Below, one piece after another: positions 23,587 through 30,738 of a stretch of 31,306 bases of DNA. The first letter of the stretch is position 1; every line of letters starts with the position of its first letter. The notes beneath the pieces were generated by a model. The model was not told the origin of the DNA and ran no database searches. It was given only the letters and a program-made list of their open reading frames with translations. A program made the position numbers and the translations under genes. Source of the DNA: an uncultured Phascolarctobacterium sp. (lineage in GTDB: Bacteria > Bacillota > Negativicutes > Acidaminococcales > Acidaminococcaceae); NCBI RefSeq assembly GCF_905212365.1, contig NZ_CAJMEH010000017.1, positions 1 to 31,306 on the forward strand, read 5' to 3'.

Positions 23587-23844
23587 ATGATCCAAATTAA
23601 ACCGGTATCTGATTTAAGAAATAAATTTGCCGAAATTGAAAAATTAGTTAATGAAGGGAGCCCTGTGTACCTGACTAAAAATGGCTATGGTACGATGGTC
23701 GTTTTGAGTATCGAGGCATATTCAAACCTGATAGATGGAGTGGAAGATGCTTTAGATTTTGCAGACGCTGCCGCTGCCGCAAGTGATAAACGACTTGAGC
23801 ATAGCGAAGTATTTGGAAAATTGAGGGCGATGATAAATGGATGA
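23587..23844 (+). CDS. Type II antitoxin, Phd/YefM family
   Basis: An 85-residue protein with the Phd/YefM pattern: MIQIKPVSDLRNKFAEIEKLV at the start, then SPVYLTKNGYGTMVVLSIEAYSNLIDG, the strand-helix core that binds DNA, and an alanine-rich C-terminal segment that would wrap the toxin. It should neutralise the toxin encoded next and repress the operon. ATG 23587 matches the family start; an ATG at 23563 and a GTG at 23578 are also in frame, and GGAG at 23571-23574 is 12 bases from the chosen start, so this is uncertain. It overlaps the toxin gene by 8 bases. AT-rich composition sets the pair apart from the flanking genes. Confidence 0.88.
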   Translation: MIQIKPVSDLRNKFAEIEKLVNEGSPVYLTKNGYGTMVVLSIEAYSNLIDGVEDALDFADAAAAASDKRLEHSEVFGKLRAMING

Positions 23845-24166
23845 TAAAAATTATAAATTAAGGTATTTACCAGTGTTTTATGATGATTTAGAGGAAAAAG
23901 TACTCTATATCGCCAAAAAACTTCATAATCCTGCTGCTGCAAGGGAATTACTTGACGCTGTAGAACATGCTATTTTAGAAAGGCTTCCCTTTTGTGAGTC
24001 TTTTGAATGCTTTCAATCAAAAAGGGAGAGAAAACATCCTTATTATCGTATCTATGTTAAGAATTTTGTGGTTTATTACGTCGTTATTAACGAGGACCTT
24101 GGTGGGAAGGTTATGGAAGTAAGAAGATTGCTGTATAAAAAACAAGAGCGCTGGAATAAACTATAA
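23837..24166 (+). CDS. Type II toxin, RelE/ParE superfamily
   Basis: A 109-residue basic protein with the RelE/ParE fold pattern: KLRYLPVFYDDLEEKVLYIAKKL (first strand and helices), RKHPYYRIYVKNFVVYYVVIN (central strands) and a C-terminal VMEVRRLLYKKQERW. In this superfamily the final strand carries the arginine and tyrosine that matter for toxicity; ParE members target gyrase and RelE members cleave mRNA on ribosomes. Sequence alone does not decide between them. It starts inside the antitoxin gene, the usual arrangement. The pair is chromosomal and may be part of a small acquired segment together with its own promoter. Confidence 0.88.
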   Translation: MDDKNYKLRYLPVFYDDLEEKVLYIAKKLHNPAAARELLDAVEHAILERLPFCESFECFQSKRERKHPYYRIYVKNFVVYYVVINEDLGGKVMEVRRLLYKKQERWNKL

Positions 24167-24216
24167 TATATTTTTATGGCCATCTTTTGAAACTTTAGTA
24201 AAATCTGTGTGCTTTG

Positions 24217-24245
24217 TTACAATAATCGCCAAATAATGTTATAAT
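24217..24245 (+). promoter_or_regulatory. Promoter of the secreted protein gene
   Basis: TTACAA (24217-24222), a 17-base spacer and a perfect TATAAT (24240-24245) with a TGn extension at 24237-24239. This is one of the best promoter matches in the window. Confidence 0.75.
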
Positions 24246-24299
24246 AAATTTAATATGAAACGCTTAGTAATGGTTAGCGTTGGGGAAGGAAGTGACAGA

Positions 24300-25583
24300 G
24301 TGAAGAACTCTTGGAAGATAAAGCTGGCCGCCGCAGGCTGCAGTATGCTGCTGTGTACCGGCGCTGCCGCCAGCGAAACGCTGCTGGCCAGTACGACGCT
24401 GCAGCAGGAGCAGGGCAAGGCAACAGTGGAGCTGTGGGGCGAGCGTTTGCCCGGCGGCTACACGGAACAGCTTTTGCTGCTGCTTAAAGAGGAAGGCAAG
24501 CTGGTAACCGCTTATGCGCCCTCTGTCAAGGGAGGTTATAATCCTGTTTTACAGGCGGTGCAGGTGAAGCCGCTGCCGGAACAGGCAGAACGCCGTAGTG
24601 AGGCTGCTCCGCAGCAGCTGCTGCTTAGCTTGGGACAGGGAGACTGGGAGGCAGGGAGCGAATACAGAATTATTGATTTTACCAATCCTAAGCAGATTGC
24701 GGAGCTGTTTAGCGCTGCCGATAGCATGGGCATCGTCACTAATGCTTATAATAAGGAAGGCGCTTTGGAAATTATACTGCAGGACGGGCAGAAAAACAGC
24801 GCACCGCTGCCGGAAGGGTTGCCGAAAAGCGGCAAGATGGAATTCGGCGGCTTATTTTCGCTGACAGCATATGATGTGGACGGCGACGGGCAGCAGGAGC
24901 TGCTGACAAGCCAGCAACTGACGCAGCGCAGGCAGCTTTTGGCGGATGTGGGCGCAGTATGGCGGCTGCAGCGGGATGCTGCTAAAAACGAAAAGTGGCA
25001 GCGCAGCGCTTTTACCGTGATGACCGCAACGCCGGTGGATAAAAGCAATACGATTAACGACGGCTGCGATTTTGACGCGGGCAGCATTCTGCCGCGCAAA
25101 ATGGTAGTGCCGGGCGGAGAGGCGACCTATCCTGCGTTTGCGTCGAAAAACGTGCAGCTGCAAAATAAAATTAACGCTTATCTGGAGAAAGAATGCGCAG
25201 AATATTTGCAGCTCTTTTACCGGGGGCAGGCGGATATGGCCTTTAAGGTGCTGCGTGCCGACAAGCAGCTGCTGTCCCTGCAGCTGATAAGCGGTAAAAA
25301 CAGTTTTATCCATCATCAGCTGCATTTGGACCCTGCTACGGGCGAGCCGGTGAAGCTGGAGCAAATATTGAATCTTAGCGACCCGGATCTGCGGCCGCTG
25401 CTCAATCTGCTGTGCACTAATAAAAGTATGGATTTCACGGAGGGTGTGCCCAGCGAATGGTATATAGAGGGCGGCAATCTCTTTTTGGTGCAGCGTATTT
25501 GCGGCAATGACGAAGTCGCAGGCTTTGCTTTGGGCAACCTTCATAAATTCTTGCTGGATAAGAAATGGCTGCAACAAAACTGA
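24300..25583 (+). CDS. Exported protein of unknown function (possible RsiV/DUF3298-like C-terminus)
   Basis: A 427-residue protein with a signal peptide (MKNSWKIK then a hydrophobic stretch to about 22, cleavage probably after GAAA). I did not recognise the N-terminal half. Around residue 205 there is YDVDGDGQQELL, which resembles a calcium-binding DxDxDG loop as in FG-GAP or VCBS-like repeats. The C-terminal 150 residues (PAFASKNVQLQNKINAYLEKE, SGKNSFIHHQLHLDPATGEPVKLEQIL, GNDEVAGFALGNLHKFL) recall the DUF3298/RsiV domain, a weak resemblance. GTG 24300 was chosen because GAAGGA is 9 bases upstream; an in-frame ATG at 24255 would put a polar stretch before the signal peptide. It has its own strong promoter and is monocistronic. 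Confidence 0.7.
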   Translation: MKNSWKIKLAAAGCSMLLCTGAAASETLLASTTLQQEQGKATVELWGERLPGGYTEQLLLLLKEEGKLVTAYAPSVKGGYNPVLQAVQVKPLPEQAERRSEAAPQQLLLSLGQGDWEAGSEYRIIDFTNPKQIAELFSAADSMGIVTNAYNKEGALEIILQDGQKNSAPLPEGLPKSGKMEFGGLFSLTAYDVDGDGQQELLTSQQLTQRRQLLADVGAVWRLQRDAAKNEKWQRSAFTVMTATPVDKSNTINDGCDFDAGSILPRKMVVPGGEATYPAFASKNVQLQNKINAYLEKECAEYLQLFYRGQADMAFKVLRADKQLLSLQLISGKNSFIHHQLHLDPATGEPVKLEQILNLSDPDLRPLLNLLCTNKSMDFTEGVPSEWYIEGGNLFLVQRICGNDEVAGFALGNLHKFLLDKKWLQQN

Positions 25584-25595
25584 CTGGCCAGTCAG
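25580..25595. promoter_or_regulatory. Perfect 16-base palindrome upstream of acrAB
   Basis: CTGACTGGCCAGTCAG is a perfect palindrome that overlaps the stop codon of the preceding gene. It is of the size and TGAC/GTCA form bound by TetR-family repressors, which commonly control RND pumps. It is 70 bases upstream of the acrA -35, far for a repressor, and could equally serve as a small terminator hairpin for the gene it ends. Confidence 0.4.
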
Positions 25596-25664
25596 CTAAT
25601 GGTGAAAAACAGAGCAAAATGGAGATAATAAGCGAATTGAGAGTATAAATGCGTTTAATTGGAT

Positions 25665-25693
25665 TTGCTTTTATCCACAGGCTCATTTATAAT
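25665..25693 (+). promoter_or_regulatory. Promoter of the acrAB-type pump
   Basis: TTGCTT (25665-25670), a 17-base spacer and a perfect TATAAT (25688-25693). Transcription would start near 25700, leaving a leader of about 80 bases with a GAAACT/AGTTTC inverted repeat. Confidence 0.75.
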
Positions 25694-25781
25694 AGAAGTA
25701 TTCTGAAACTGAGCCATCGTCTATTTTTGTGTATATATAGATATGATAGTTTCTGAGTAGAAGAATGAAGGAGGTTTTTCT

Positions 25782-26951
25782 ATGTTAAGTTTTATCCGCT
25801 CCAGCCGCGCTAAGAAATCGCTGGCTGCAGCTTTTGCGGTGGCGGTGATGCTGACGGCGGCAGGCTGCGCTCAAAAAGAGCAGGCTCCGCAGCAGGCCAC
25901 GCTGGTAAGAACCATGCAGGTAGTCAAGCGCGATACCCCTATTGTGTATGATTACACCGGTTTTGTGGAAGCTCAGCAGGAAATGGAGCTGAAAGCCCAG
26001 GTTACAGGCCAGATTACCGGCAAATTTTTTAAAGGCGGCGACAATGTAACGGCGGGGCAAACGCTGTACACTATTGACCCGCGCACTTATCAAAATAATT
26101 TGCTCAATGCTCAGGCCGGTTTGGCTAATGCCCGCGCCGCTTTGGCTAACGCAGCGATGGACGCTGAGCGTTATACTAAATTGTACGAACAAAACGCCGT
26201 GTCCAAGCAGGTGCTGGATAACGCTATCATGCAGCGCGACCAGGCGCAGGCTTCGGTAAACGCGCAGGAAGCGTTGGTAGAAAACGCTCAAAAGGATATG
26301 AGCGAAACTACTGTAACCGCTCCCTTTAGCGGTCGTATCGATACTACGGCTTTAGAGGTCGGCAACTATGTTACAGTTGGACAAACTACTTTGGCGAAAA
26401 TTTCCGATACCAATCCGGTGTACGTTAAGTTCAGCGTAGCCGAGCCGGAATATTTGAAGCTGGCTAACTCCCGTAATAATGAAGGCGGCGCTTCTTTGGA
26501 AAATTTGACCGCTGTTTTGGCCGACGGCAGTACTTATGACCTGAAGGGCAGGGTATCCGAGGTTAACCGCGGTATTAACGACAATACCGGCACTTTGACC
26601 ATCAGAGCGTTGTTTGACAACCCTGAACGCAAGCTGCTTCCCGGAATGTTTGCTCATATTCAGGCTATCGGGGGTACCCAGGAAAATGCGCTGCTGATTC
26701 CTCAACGTTCCGTTGTAGAATTGATGTATAAAAAATTCGTCTATGTAGTGGGCAGCGACAATAAGGTGTCCATGAAGGAAATTACTGTCGGGCCTATCGT
26801 TGGCCGTATGTATATGGTTGAAAGCGGCCTGCAGGGCGATGAAACCTTAGTCGTTGAGGGCACGGGCAAGATGCGTCAGGGTACTGTGGTTAAGCCCGAG
26901 CCGATGACGGAAGCTGACCTTGATACTGCTGAAACTAAGGCAGCACAGTAA
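25782..26951 (+). CDS. RND efflux pump periplasmic adaptor (AcrA/MexA type)
   Basis: The membrane fusion protein that connects the inner-membrane pump to an outer-membrane channel. The 389-residue product has a signal peptide with lipobox TAAGC (Cys29), a lipoyl-like half (MELKAQVTGQITGKFFKGGDNVTAGQTLYTIDPRTY), a coiled-coil hairpin of about residues 100-170, the second lipoyl half (TTVTAPFSGRIDTTALEVGNYV), a beta-barrel domain and a membrane-proximal domain (ALLIPQRSVVEL). AAGGAGG lies 7 bases before the ATG. The pump gene begins 16 bases after the stop. No TolC-type channel gene is in the window, so the outer-membrane partner must be encoded elsewhere. The presence of this gene implies an outer membrane. 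Confidence 0.95.
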   Translation: MLSFIRSSRAKKSLAAAFAVAVMLTAAGCAQKEQAPQQATLVRTMQVVKRDTPIVYDYTGFVEAQQEMELKAQVTGQITGKFFKGGDNVTAGQTLYTIDPRTYQNNLLNAQAGLANARAALANAAMDAERYTKLYEQNAVSKQVLDNAIMQRDQAQASVNAQEALVENAQKDMSETTVTAPFSGRIDTTALEVGNYVTVGQTTLAKISDTNPVYVKFSVAEPEYLKLANSRNNEGGASLENLTAVLADGSTYDLKGRVSEVNRGINDNTGTLTIRALFDNPERKLLPGMFAHIQAIGGTQENALLIPQRSVVELMYKKFVYVVGSDNKVSMKEITVGPIVGRMYMVESGLQGDETLVVEGTGKMRQGTVVKPEPMTEADLDTAETKAAQ

Positions 26952-26967
26952 TAAGGAGGCAGTCTAA

Positions 26968-29900
26968 ATGGCACGTTTTTTTATTGATCGCCCGGTTTTT
27001 GCTATAGTTTTGGCTATTATCATTACGCTGCTGGGCACCATTGCTGGATTAAGCCTGCCGATTGCGCAGTATCCGCAGATCACTAAGCCGCGTATTTCCG
27101 TAAGGACGAACTACACCGGCGCCAGCGCGGATACAGTCGAAGAATCTGTAGCGCAGGCTATCGAGCAGAAGGTAATGGGCGTAGAGAATATGCTGGATAT
27201 GTCATCTAACAGTACCAGTTCCGGCGAATATCGCTTAAATGTACAATTTAACCTAGATAAAAACGCCGATATTGGTTCCGTAGAGGTACAGAACCGCGTA
27301 TCCCAGGCTAACAGTTCCATGCCCAGCGAAGTAATCAGCTATGGTATTACGACCGCTAAGGAATCTGCCGAAACGATTATGTATTTCGGCCTGTATTCTC
27401 CTAATAAGACTTATGACGGTATGTTTTTGCGTACCTATGCCGACGCCAACTTTATCGACGCCGTTAAGCGCGTAAAGGGCGTATCCCAGATTACCGAATA
27501 TGGTCCGGAATATTCCATGCGTATTTGGCTGAAGCCGGAAAAAATGGCGCAGCTGGGCGTTACGGTAGAAGACATTTCCGCGGCTATTAAGAGCCAGAAC
27601 ATTCAGGCTCCCGTCGGCTCCATCGGCAACAGACCAACCACCGCCGAGCAGGAGAACGCTTATTCTGCCAGCGCTCAGGGACGTTTGAAAACGCCTGAGG
27701 AATTTGGTAACGTAATTATTCGTACCAATAACGGCGATAATCTGAAGCTGCGCGATATTGCCGAAATCAAACCCGGCCCCCGCAGCGATTTGACCAGTAC
27801 GAAAATCAACGGCGGCGACGCCGTAGTATTCCCCGTAGCGCTGACTTCTGACGCCAACTCTTTGGAAACCGTAAAAAATATCAAAGCAGCTTTGGCGGAC
27901 GCGCAAACACGTTTCCCGGACGATATGGAATTGATTATCGTTCTGGATAACACCCAATTCATTATTGAATCCCTGGAAAAGGTTGCCCATACCTTTTTTG
28001 AAGCGTTGGTATTGGTTATCTTCGTAGTATTTATCTTCTTAGGCAGCTGGCGTGCAACGCTGATTCCGCTGCTGGCTGTACCTGTATCTTTGATTGGTAC
28101 GCTGGCGTCCTTCATGCTGCTGGGCTTTACCATTAATACGCTGACGGCCTTCGCGATGATTCTGGCAATCGGCCTGGTTGTCGACGACGCCATCGTAGTA
28201 GTAGAGGCGGTAGAGCATCACATTCAGGAAAATGGTATGTCGCCTAAGGAGGCTACCTACCGCGCTATGAACGAAGTATCCGGCCCTGTTGTGGCTATCG
28301 CCTTCGTTCTGTCCGCCGTATTTATCCCTGTTGCATTTACCGGCGGTACTGTAGGCGAGCTGTACAAGCAGTTTGCTATCACCGTATCCGTATCCATGAT
28401 GCTGTCGGCTATCGTAGCTCTGTCCCTGACTCCGGCACTGTGCGCTTTGATTCTGGTTAAGAAGGGCTCGGAAGAAGCTCCCAAAGGCTTCATTGGCAAG
28501 ATGGTAGCGGGATTTAATAATTGGTTTGCCAGTACTTTGGCAAAATATGTTAAGAATGTGGAATGGTGCATCCGCAAATCCAAGCTGGTTCTGGCCTGCC
28601 TAGTTGTTATGGTTATCTGCATCGGCGCTTTGGCAAAGGCAACGCCTACCGGCTTCGTTCCTAACGAGGACCAGGGCAGGAGCGCAGTATCTGTTGCTTT
28701 GCCGGAAGGCGCTTCCGCTAACCGTACCCAACAGGTGCTGACCGATTTGGAAAACCGCATTAAAAAATTGCCCGGCGTTAAAAATATTCTGGCTGTAAGC
28801 GGCGTTGATATTCTTACCGGCTCTCAAAAGGCCAGCTCCGGTCTGGTAGTAGTAAGCATGAAGGATTTTAAGGAGCGCGATAATTCTATTCAAGATATTA
28901 TCCCTCAGATTTGGGGCGTGAGCGCACAGATTCCTGACGCTAATATCATGGCCTTCCAGCCGCCTTCTTTGCCTGGCGCTTCCGAAACCGGTACTTTGAG
29001 CATGTACATCATGAACCTGGGCGGAGAGGATGTAAATACTATGGGCGAGCGTGCCAACGAATTTTTGGCTAAAGCGCGCCAGCGTCCGGAAATCGCTACT
29101 ATTTACTCCACCTTGAATACCAATACGCCTACCTATCAATTTGAGGTAGATCGCGAAAAGGCTGAATCCCTGAACGTACCTGTATCCAGCGTATTTACTG
29201 CTTTGCAGGCTTATTTGGGCGGCATTGAAATCAACGATATCAACAGCTTCGGCCGTATCTGGAAGGTTGTTATGCAGGCTGACCCTGAATACCGTACCCA
29301 GGCCGACGATATGCGCTACTTCTTCGTGCGCAGCAATAGCGGCGCCATGGTACCGCTGAACACGCTGGTAACTTCCAGCAAGAAGAATACCTCCGTCATT
29401 ATGACTCGTTATAATGGCGCCAGCGCAATTAAGATTGCAGGCGACCCGGCTGACGGCTATTCCACCGGTCAGGCTATGGCTGCTATTGAAGAGGTTCTGA
29501 AAGAAACGCTGCCCACTACCTATACCTACGAGTGGGTTGACCAAAGCCGCGACGAGGTTGAGGCAGGCAGCCGTTCTACCCAAATCTTCATTATTTCGCT
29601 GGTATTCGTATTCCTGTGCCTGGCAGCTCTGTACGAAAGCTGGACCATTCCTCTGGCAGTACTGCTGTCCGTGCCTTCCGCAGTATTCGGCTGCTTCCTG
29701 TCCCAATACCTGCGCGGCCAGAACAACGACGTTTATATGCAGATAGGCTTGATCACGCTGATTGGCTTGGCTGCCAAGAATGCTATTCTGATCGTTGAAT
29801 ATGCTAAAATGAACATGGAAAACGGCATGGACGTTGTGCATGCGGCTATCGAAGCTGCGCATTTACGTTTGCGCCCGATTCTGATGACGTCCTTCGCCTT

Positions 29901-30093
29901 TATCCTGGGCTGCCTGCCGCTGGCAGTAGCTACCGGCCCGGGCGCAGGCGCGCGTGTGTCCATGGGCAACGCCGTAGTTGGCGGCATGACCATTGCAACA
30001 TTATTTGGTATATTCCTCATTCCTGTGCTCTTTGTAGTTGTAGAACGCTTCTTCAACCGCAAAAAGAAGAATGACGTCAGCGAACAGCTGTAA
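26968..30093 (+). CDS. RND multidrug efflux pump, HAE1 family (AcrB type)
   Basis: An inner-membrane proton-driven exporter of 1041 residues with the usual two repeats: 12 membrane helices with large periplasmic loops after helix 1 and helix 7. The proton relay is intact, with Asp406-Asp407 in GLVVDDAIVVVEAVEHH (helix 4) and Lys937 in AAKNAILIVEYAKMNMENG (helix 10). The N-terminus MARFFIDRPVFAIVLAI is typical. Length and motifs mark a drug or hydrophobic-compound pump of the HAE1 group rather than the metal-exporting (CusA) group. TAAGGAGG precedes the ATG. Substrates cannot be predicted, but bile salts, solvents or antibiotics are usual for the group. A terminator closes the operon. Confidence 0.96.
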   Translation: MARFFIDRPVFAIVLAIIITLLGTIAGLSLPIAQYPQITKPRISVRTNYTGASADTVEESVAQAIEQKVMGVENMLDMSSNSTSSGEYRLNVQFNLDKNADIGSVEVQNRVSQANSSMPSEVISYGITTAKESAETIMYFGLYSPNKTYDGMFLRTYADANFIDAVKRVKGVSQITEYGPEYSMRIWLKPEKMAQLGVTVEDISAAIKSQNIQAPVGSIGNRPTTAEQENAYSASAQGRLKTPEEFGNVIIRTNNGDNLKLRDIAEIKPGPRSDLTSTKINGGDAVVFPVALTSDANSLETVKNIKAALADAQTRFPDDMELIIVLDNTQFIIESLEKVAHTFFEALVLVIFVVFIFLGSWRATLIPLLAVPVSLIGTLASFMLLGFTINTLTAFAMILAIGLVVDDAIVVVEAVEHHIQENGMSPKEATYRAMNEVSGPVVAIAFVLSAVFIPVAFTGGTVGELYKQFAITVSVSMMLSAIVALSLTPALCALILVKKGSEEAPKGFIGKMVAGFNNWFASTLAKYVKNVEWCIRKSKLVLACLVVMVICIGALAKATPTGFVPNEDQGRSAVSVALPEGASANRTQQVLTDLENRIKKLPGVKNILAVSGVDILTGSQKASSGLVVVSMKDFKERDNSIQDIIPQIWGVSAQIPDANIMAFQPPSLPGASETGTLSMYIMNLGGEDVNTMGERANEFLAKARQRPEIATIYSTLNTNTPTYQFEVDREKAESLNVPVSSVFTALQAYLGGIEINDINSFGRIWKVVMQADPEYRTQADDMRYFFVRSNSGAMVPLNTLVTSSKKNTSVIMTRYNGASAIKIAGDPADGYSTGQAMAAIEEVLKETLPTTYTYEWVDQSRDEVEAGSRSTQIFIISLVFVFLCLAALYESWTIPLAVLLSVPSAVFGCFLSQYLRGQNNDVYMQIGLITLIGLAAKNAILIVEYAKMNMENGMDVVHAAIEAAHLRLRPILMTSFAFILGCLPLAVATGPGAGARVSMGNAVVGGMTIATLFGIFLIPVLFVVVERFFNRKKKNDVSEQL

Positions 30094-30120
30094 TAAGCGA
30101 TAATTGTAAATCGTTTTAGC

Positions 30121-30160
30121 AAATCCCCGCTTAATTCCATTGTGGATTGGGCGGGGATTT
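30121..30160 (+). terminator. Terminator after the RND pump genes
   Basis: AAATCCCCGC (30121-30130) pairs with GCGGGGATTT (30151-30160), and flanking AGCA/TGCT can extend the stem. The T run is TTTTT, interrupted by GC. Confidence 0.8.
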
Positions 30161-30165
30161 TTGCT

Positions 30166-30378
30166 GTTTATTATAGCCCTTCAGATTGTATTTAGAAAAT
30201 ATAGCAAGTTTAATAAAGATAAAATAAGCAATTTTAGTAAATAATATAACCGAAGAGCGTAAGCTCCTTGTGACTTTAGCAACAGAACATAAAAAATTTT
30301 AAAATTATACTTATTAAAGTAAGACAAAAAGTAATCTTACAGAGTTTTCCCCGTAATTATTGAGGAAGAGGTGAGTGT
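30166..30378 (+). other. AT-rich intergenic region before the decarboxylase genes
   Basis: About 210 bases at low GC, between the pump terminator and the small OadG-like gene. It should hold the promoter of the decarboxylase operon. Candidate -10 sequences are TATACT (30306-30311) and TATAAC (30245-30250), neither with a convincing -35. A small hairpin GAGC-GTAA-GCTC is at 30255-30266. Nothing else was recognised. Confidence 0.4.
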
Positions 30379-30513
30379 ATGGGTCCCGTAACAACTAATC
30401 CGTGGCTGATTGCCGTCATTAACATGACTATTGTTTTCGGTGTGCTGATCGCTTTGGGCGCGTTGATGAGCCTGATTCAGGTAGTCGATCCGACTAGGGC
30501 TAAAGCGAAATAA
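30379..30513 (+). CDS. Small OadG/MmdE-like decarboxylase membrane subunit
   Basis: A 44-residue protein consisting of one membrane helix (about residues 9-33, WLIAVINMTIVFGVLIALGAL) followed by a short polar tail (VVDPTRAKAK). This is the pattern of the small gamma/delta/epsilon subunits of biotin-dependent sodium-pump decarboxylases (OadG, GcdD, MmdD, MmdE), which help assemble the membrane complex. It is far shorter than GcdD or MmdD (over 100 residues) and nearer the 55-residue MmdE of Veillonella. GAGGAAGAGGTGAG precedes the ATG. The beta-subunit gene follows after 225 bases. The assignment rests on the helix pattern and on context, so it is moderate. Confidence 0.65.
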   Translation: MGPVTTNPWLIAVINMTIVFGVLIALGALMSLIQVVDPTRAKAK

Positions 30514-30738
30514 TCCAGGTTTAGAAGCAGCAATGCTGCTTTAAGCAGCTTCGCGCAGCGCAAGCAAGGCGCTAACCGTTGCAGACGCAATGCCTGCATC
30601 CTCAACAGGCCAGGGGAGACTGGAGAGAAGACGGATTGTTCTGCCGAGCTTTGCTGCACAATGAAGCAATTTTATTGCCTTTGGCAATACGCACTTATAT
30701 TACATCCCGTTGATGGGAAACAAGGAGGAAATTATCAC
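30514..30738 (+). other. Hairpin-rich spacer between decarboxylase subunit genes
   Basis: The spacer holds a row of short perfect stem-loops: AAGCAGC-AAT-GCTGCTT (30525-30541), AGCGC/GCGCT (30557-30573), TTGC-AGAC-GCAA (30579-30590), CCAG/CTGG (30610-30623), ATTGCC-TTT-GGCAAT (30674-30688) and TCCC/GGGA (30705-30718), then GGAGG for the next gene. No known riboswitch class was recognised and no U-tract terminator is present. The frame of the beta subunit has no stop through the whole spacer, but the conceptual peptide is unlike any decarboxylase part. It is best read as an untranslated structured segment. Confidence 0.5.

Noticed and set aside
28600..29862. 420-codon open frame antisense to the AcrB-type gene
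   Set aside because: Same codon-bias effect; the sense frame has all family motifs and the antisense product resembles nothing known.
30601..30640. Sequence resembling the B12-box of a cobalamin riboswitch (GCCAGGGGAGACTGG)
   Set aside because: The other conserved cobalamin riboswitch segments are missing upstream, and the match is explained by a simple CCAG/CTGG hairpin.
30514..30738. In-frame extension of the beta-subunit gene through the spacer up to the stop of the small subunit
   Set aside because: Seventy-five codons without a stop can occur by chance, the conceptual peptide is rich in Cys and Arg and unlike decarboxylase subunits, and a strong GGAGG site directly supports the ATG at 30739.
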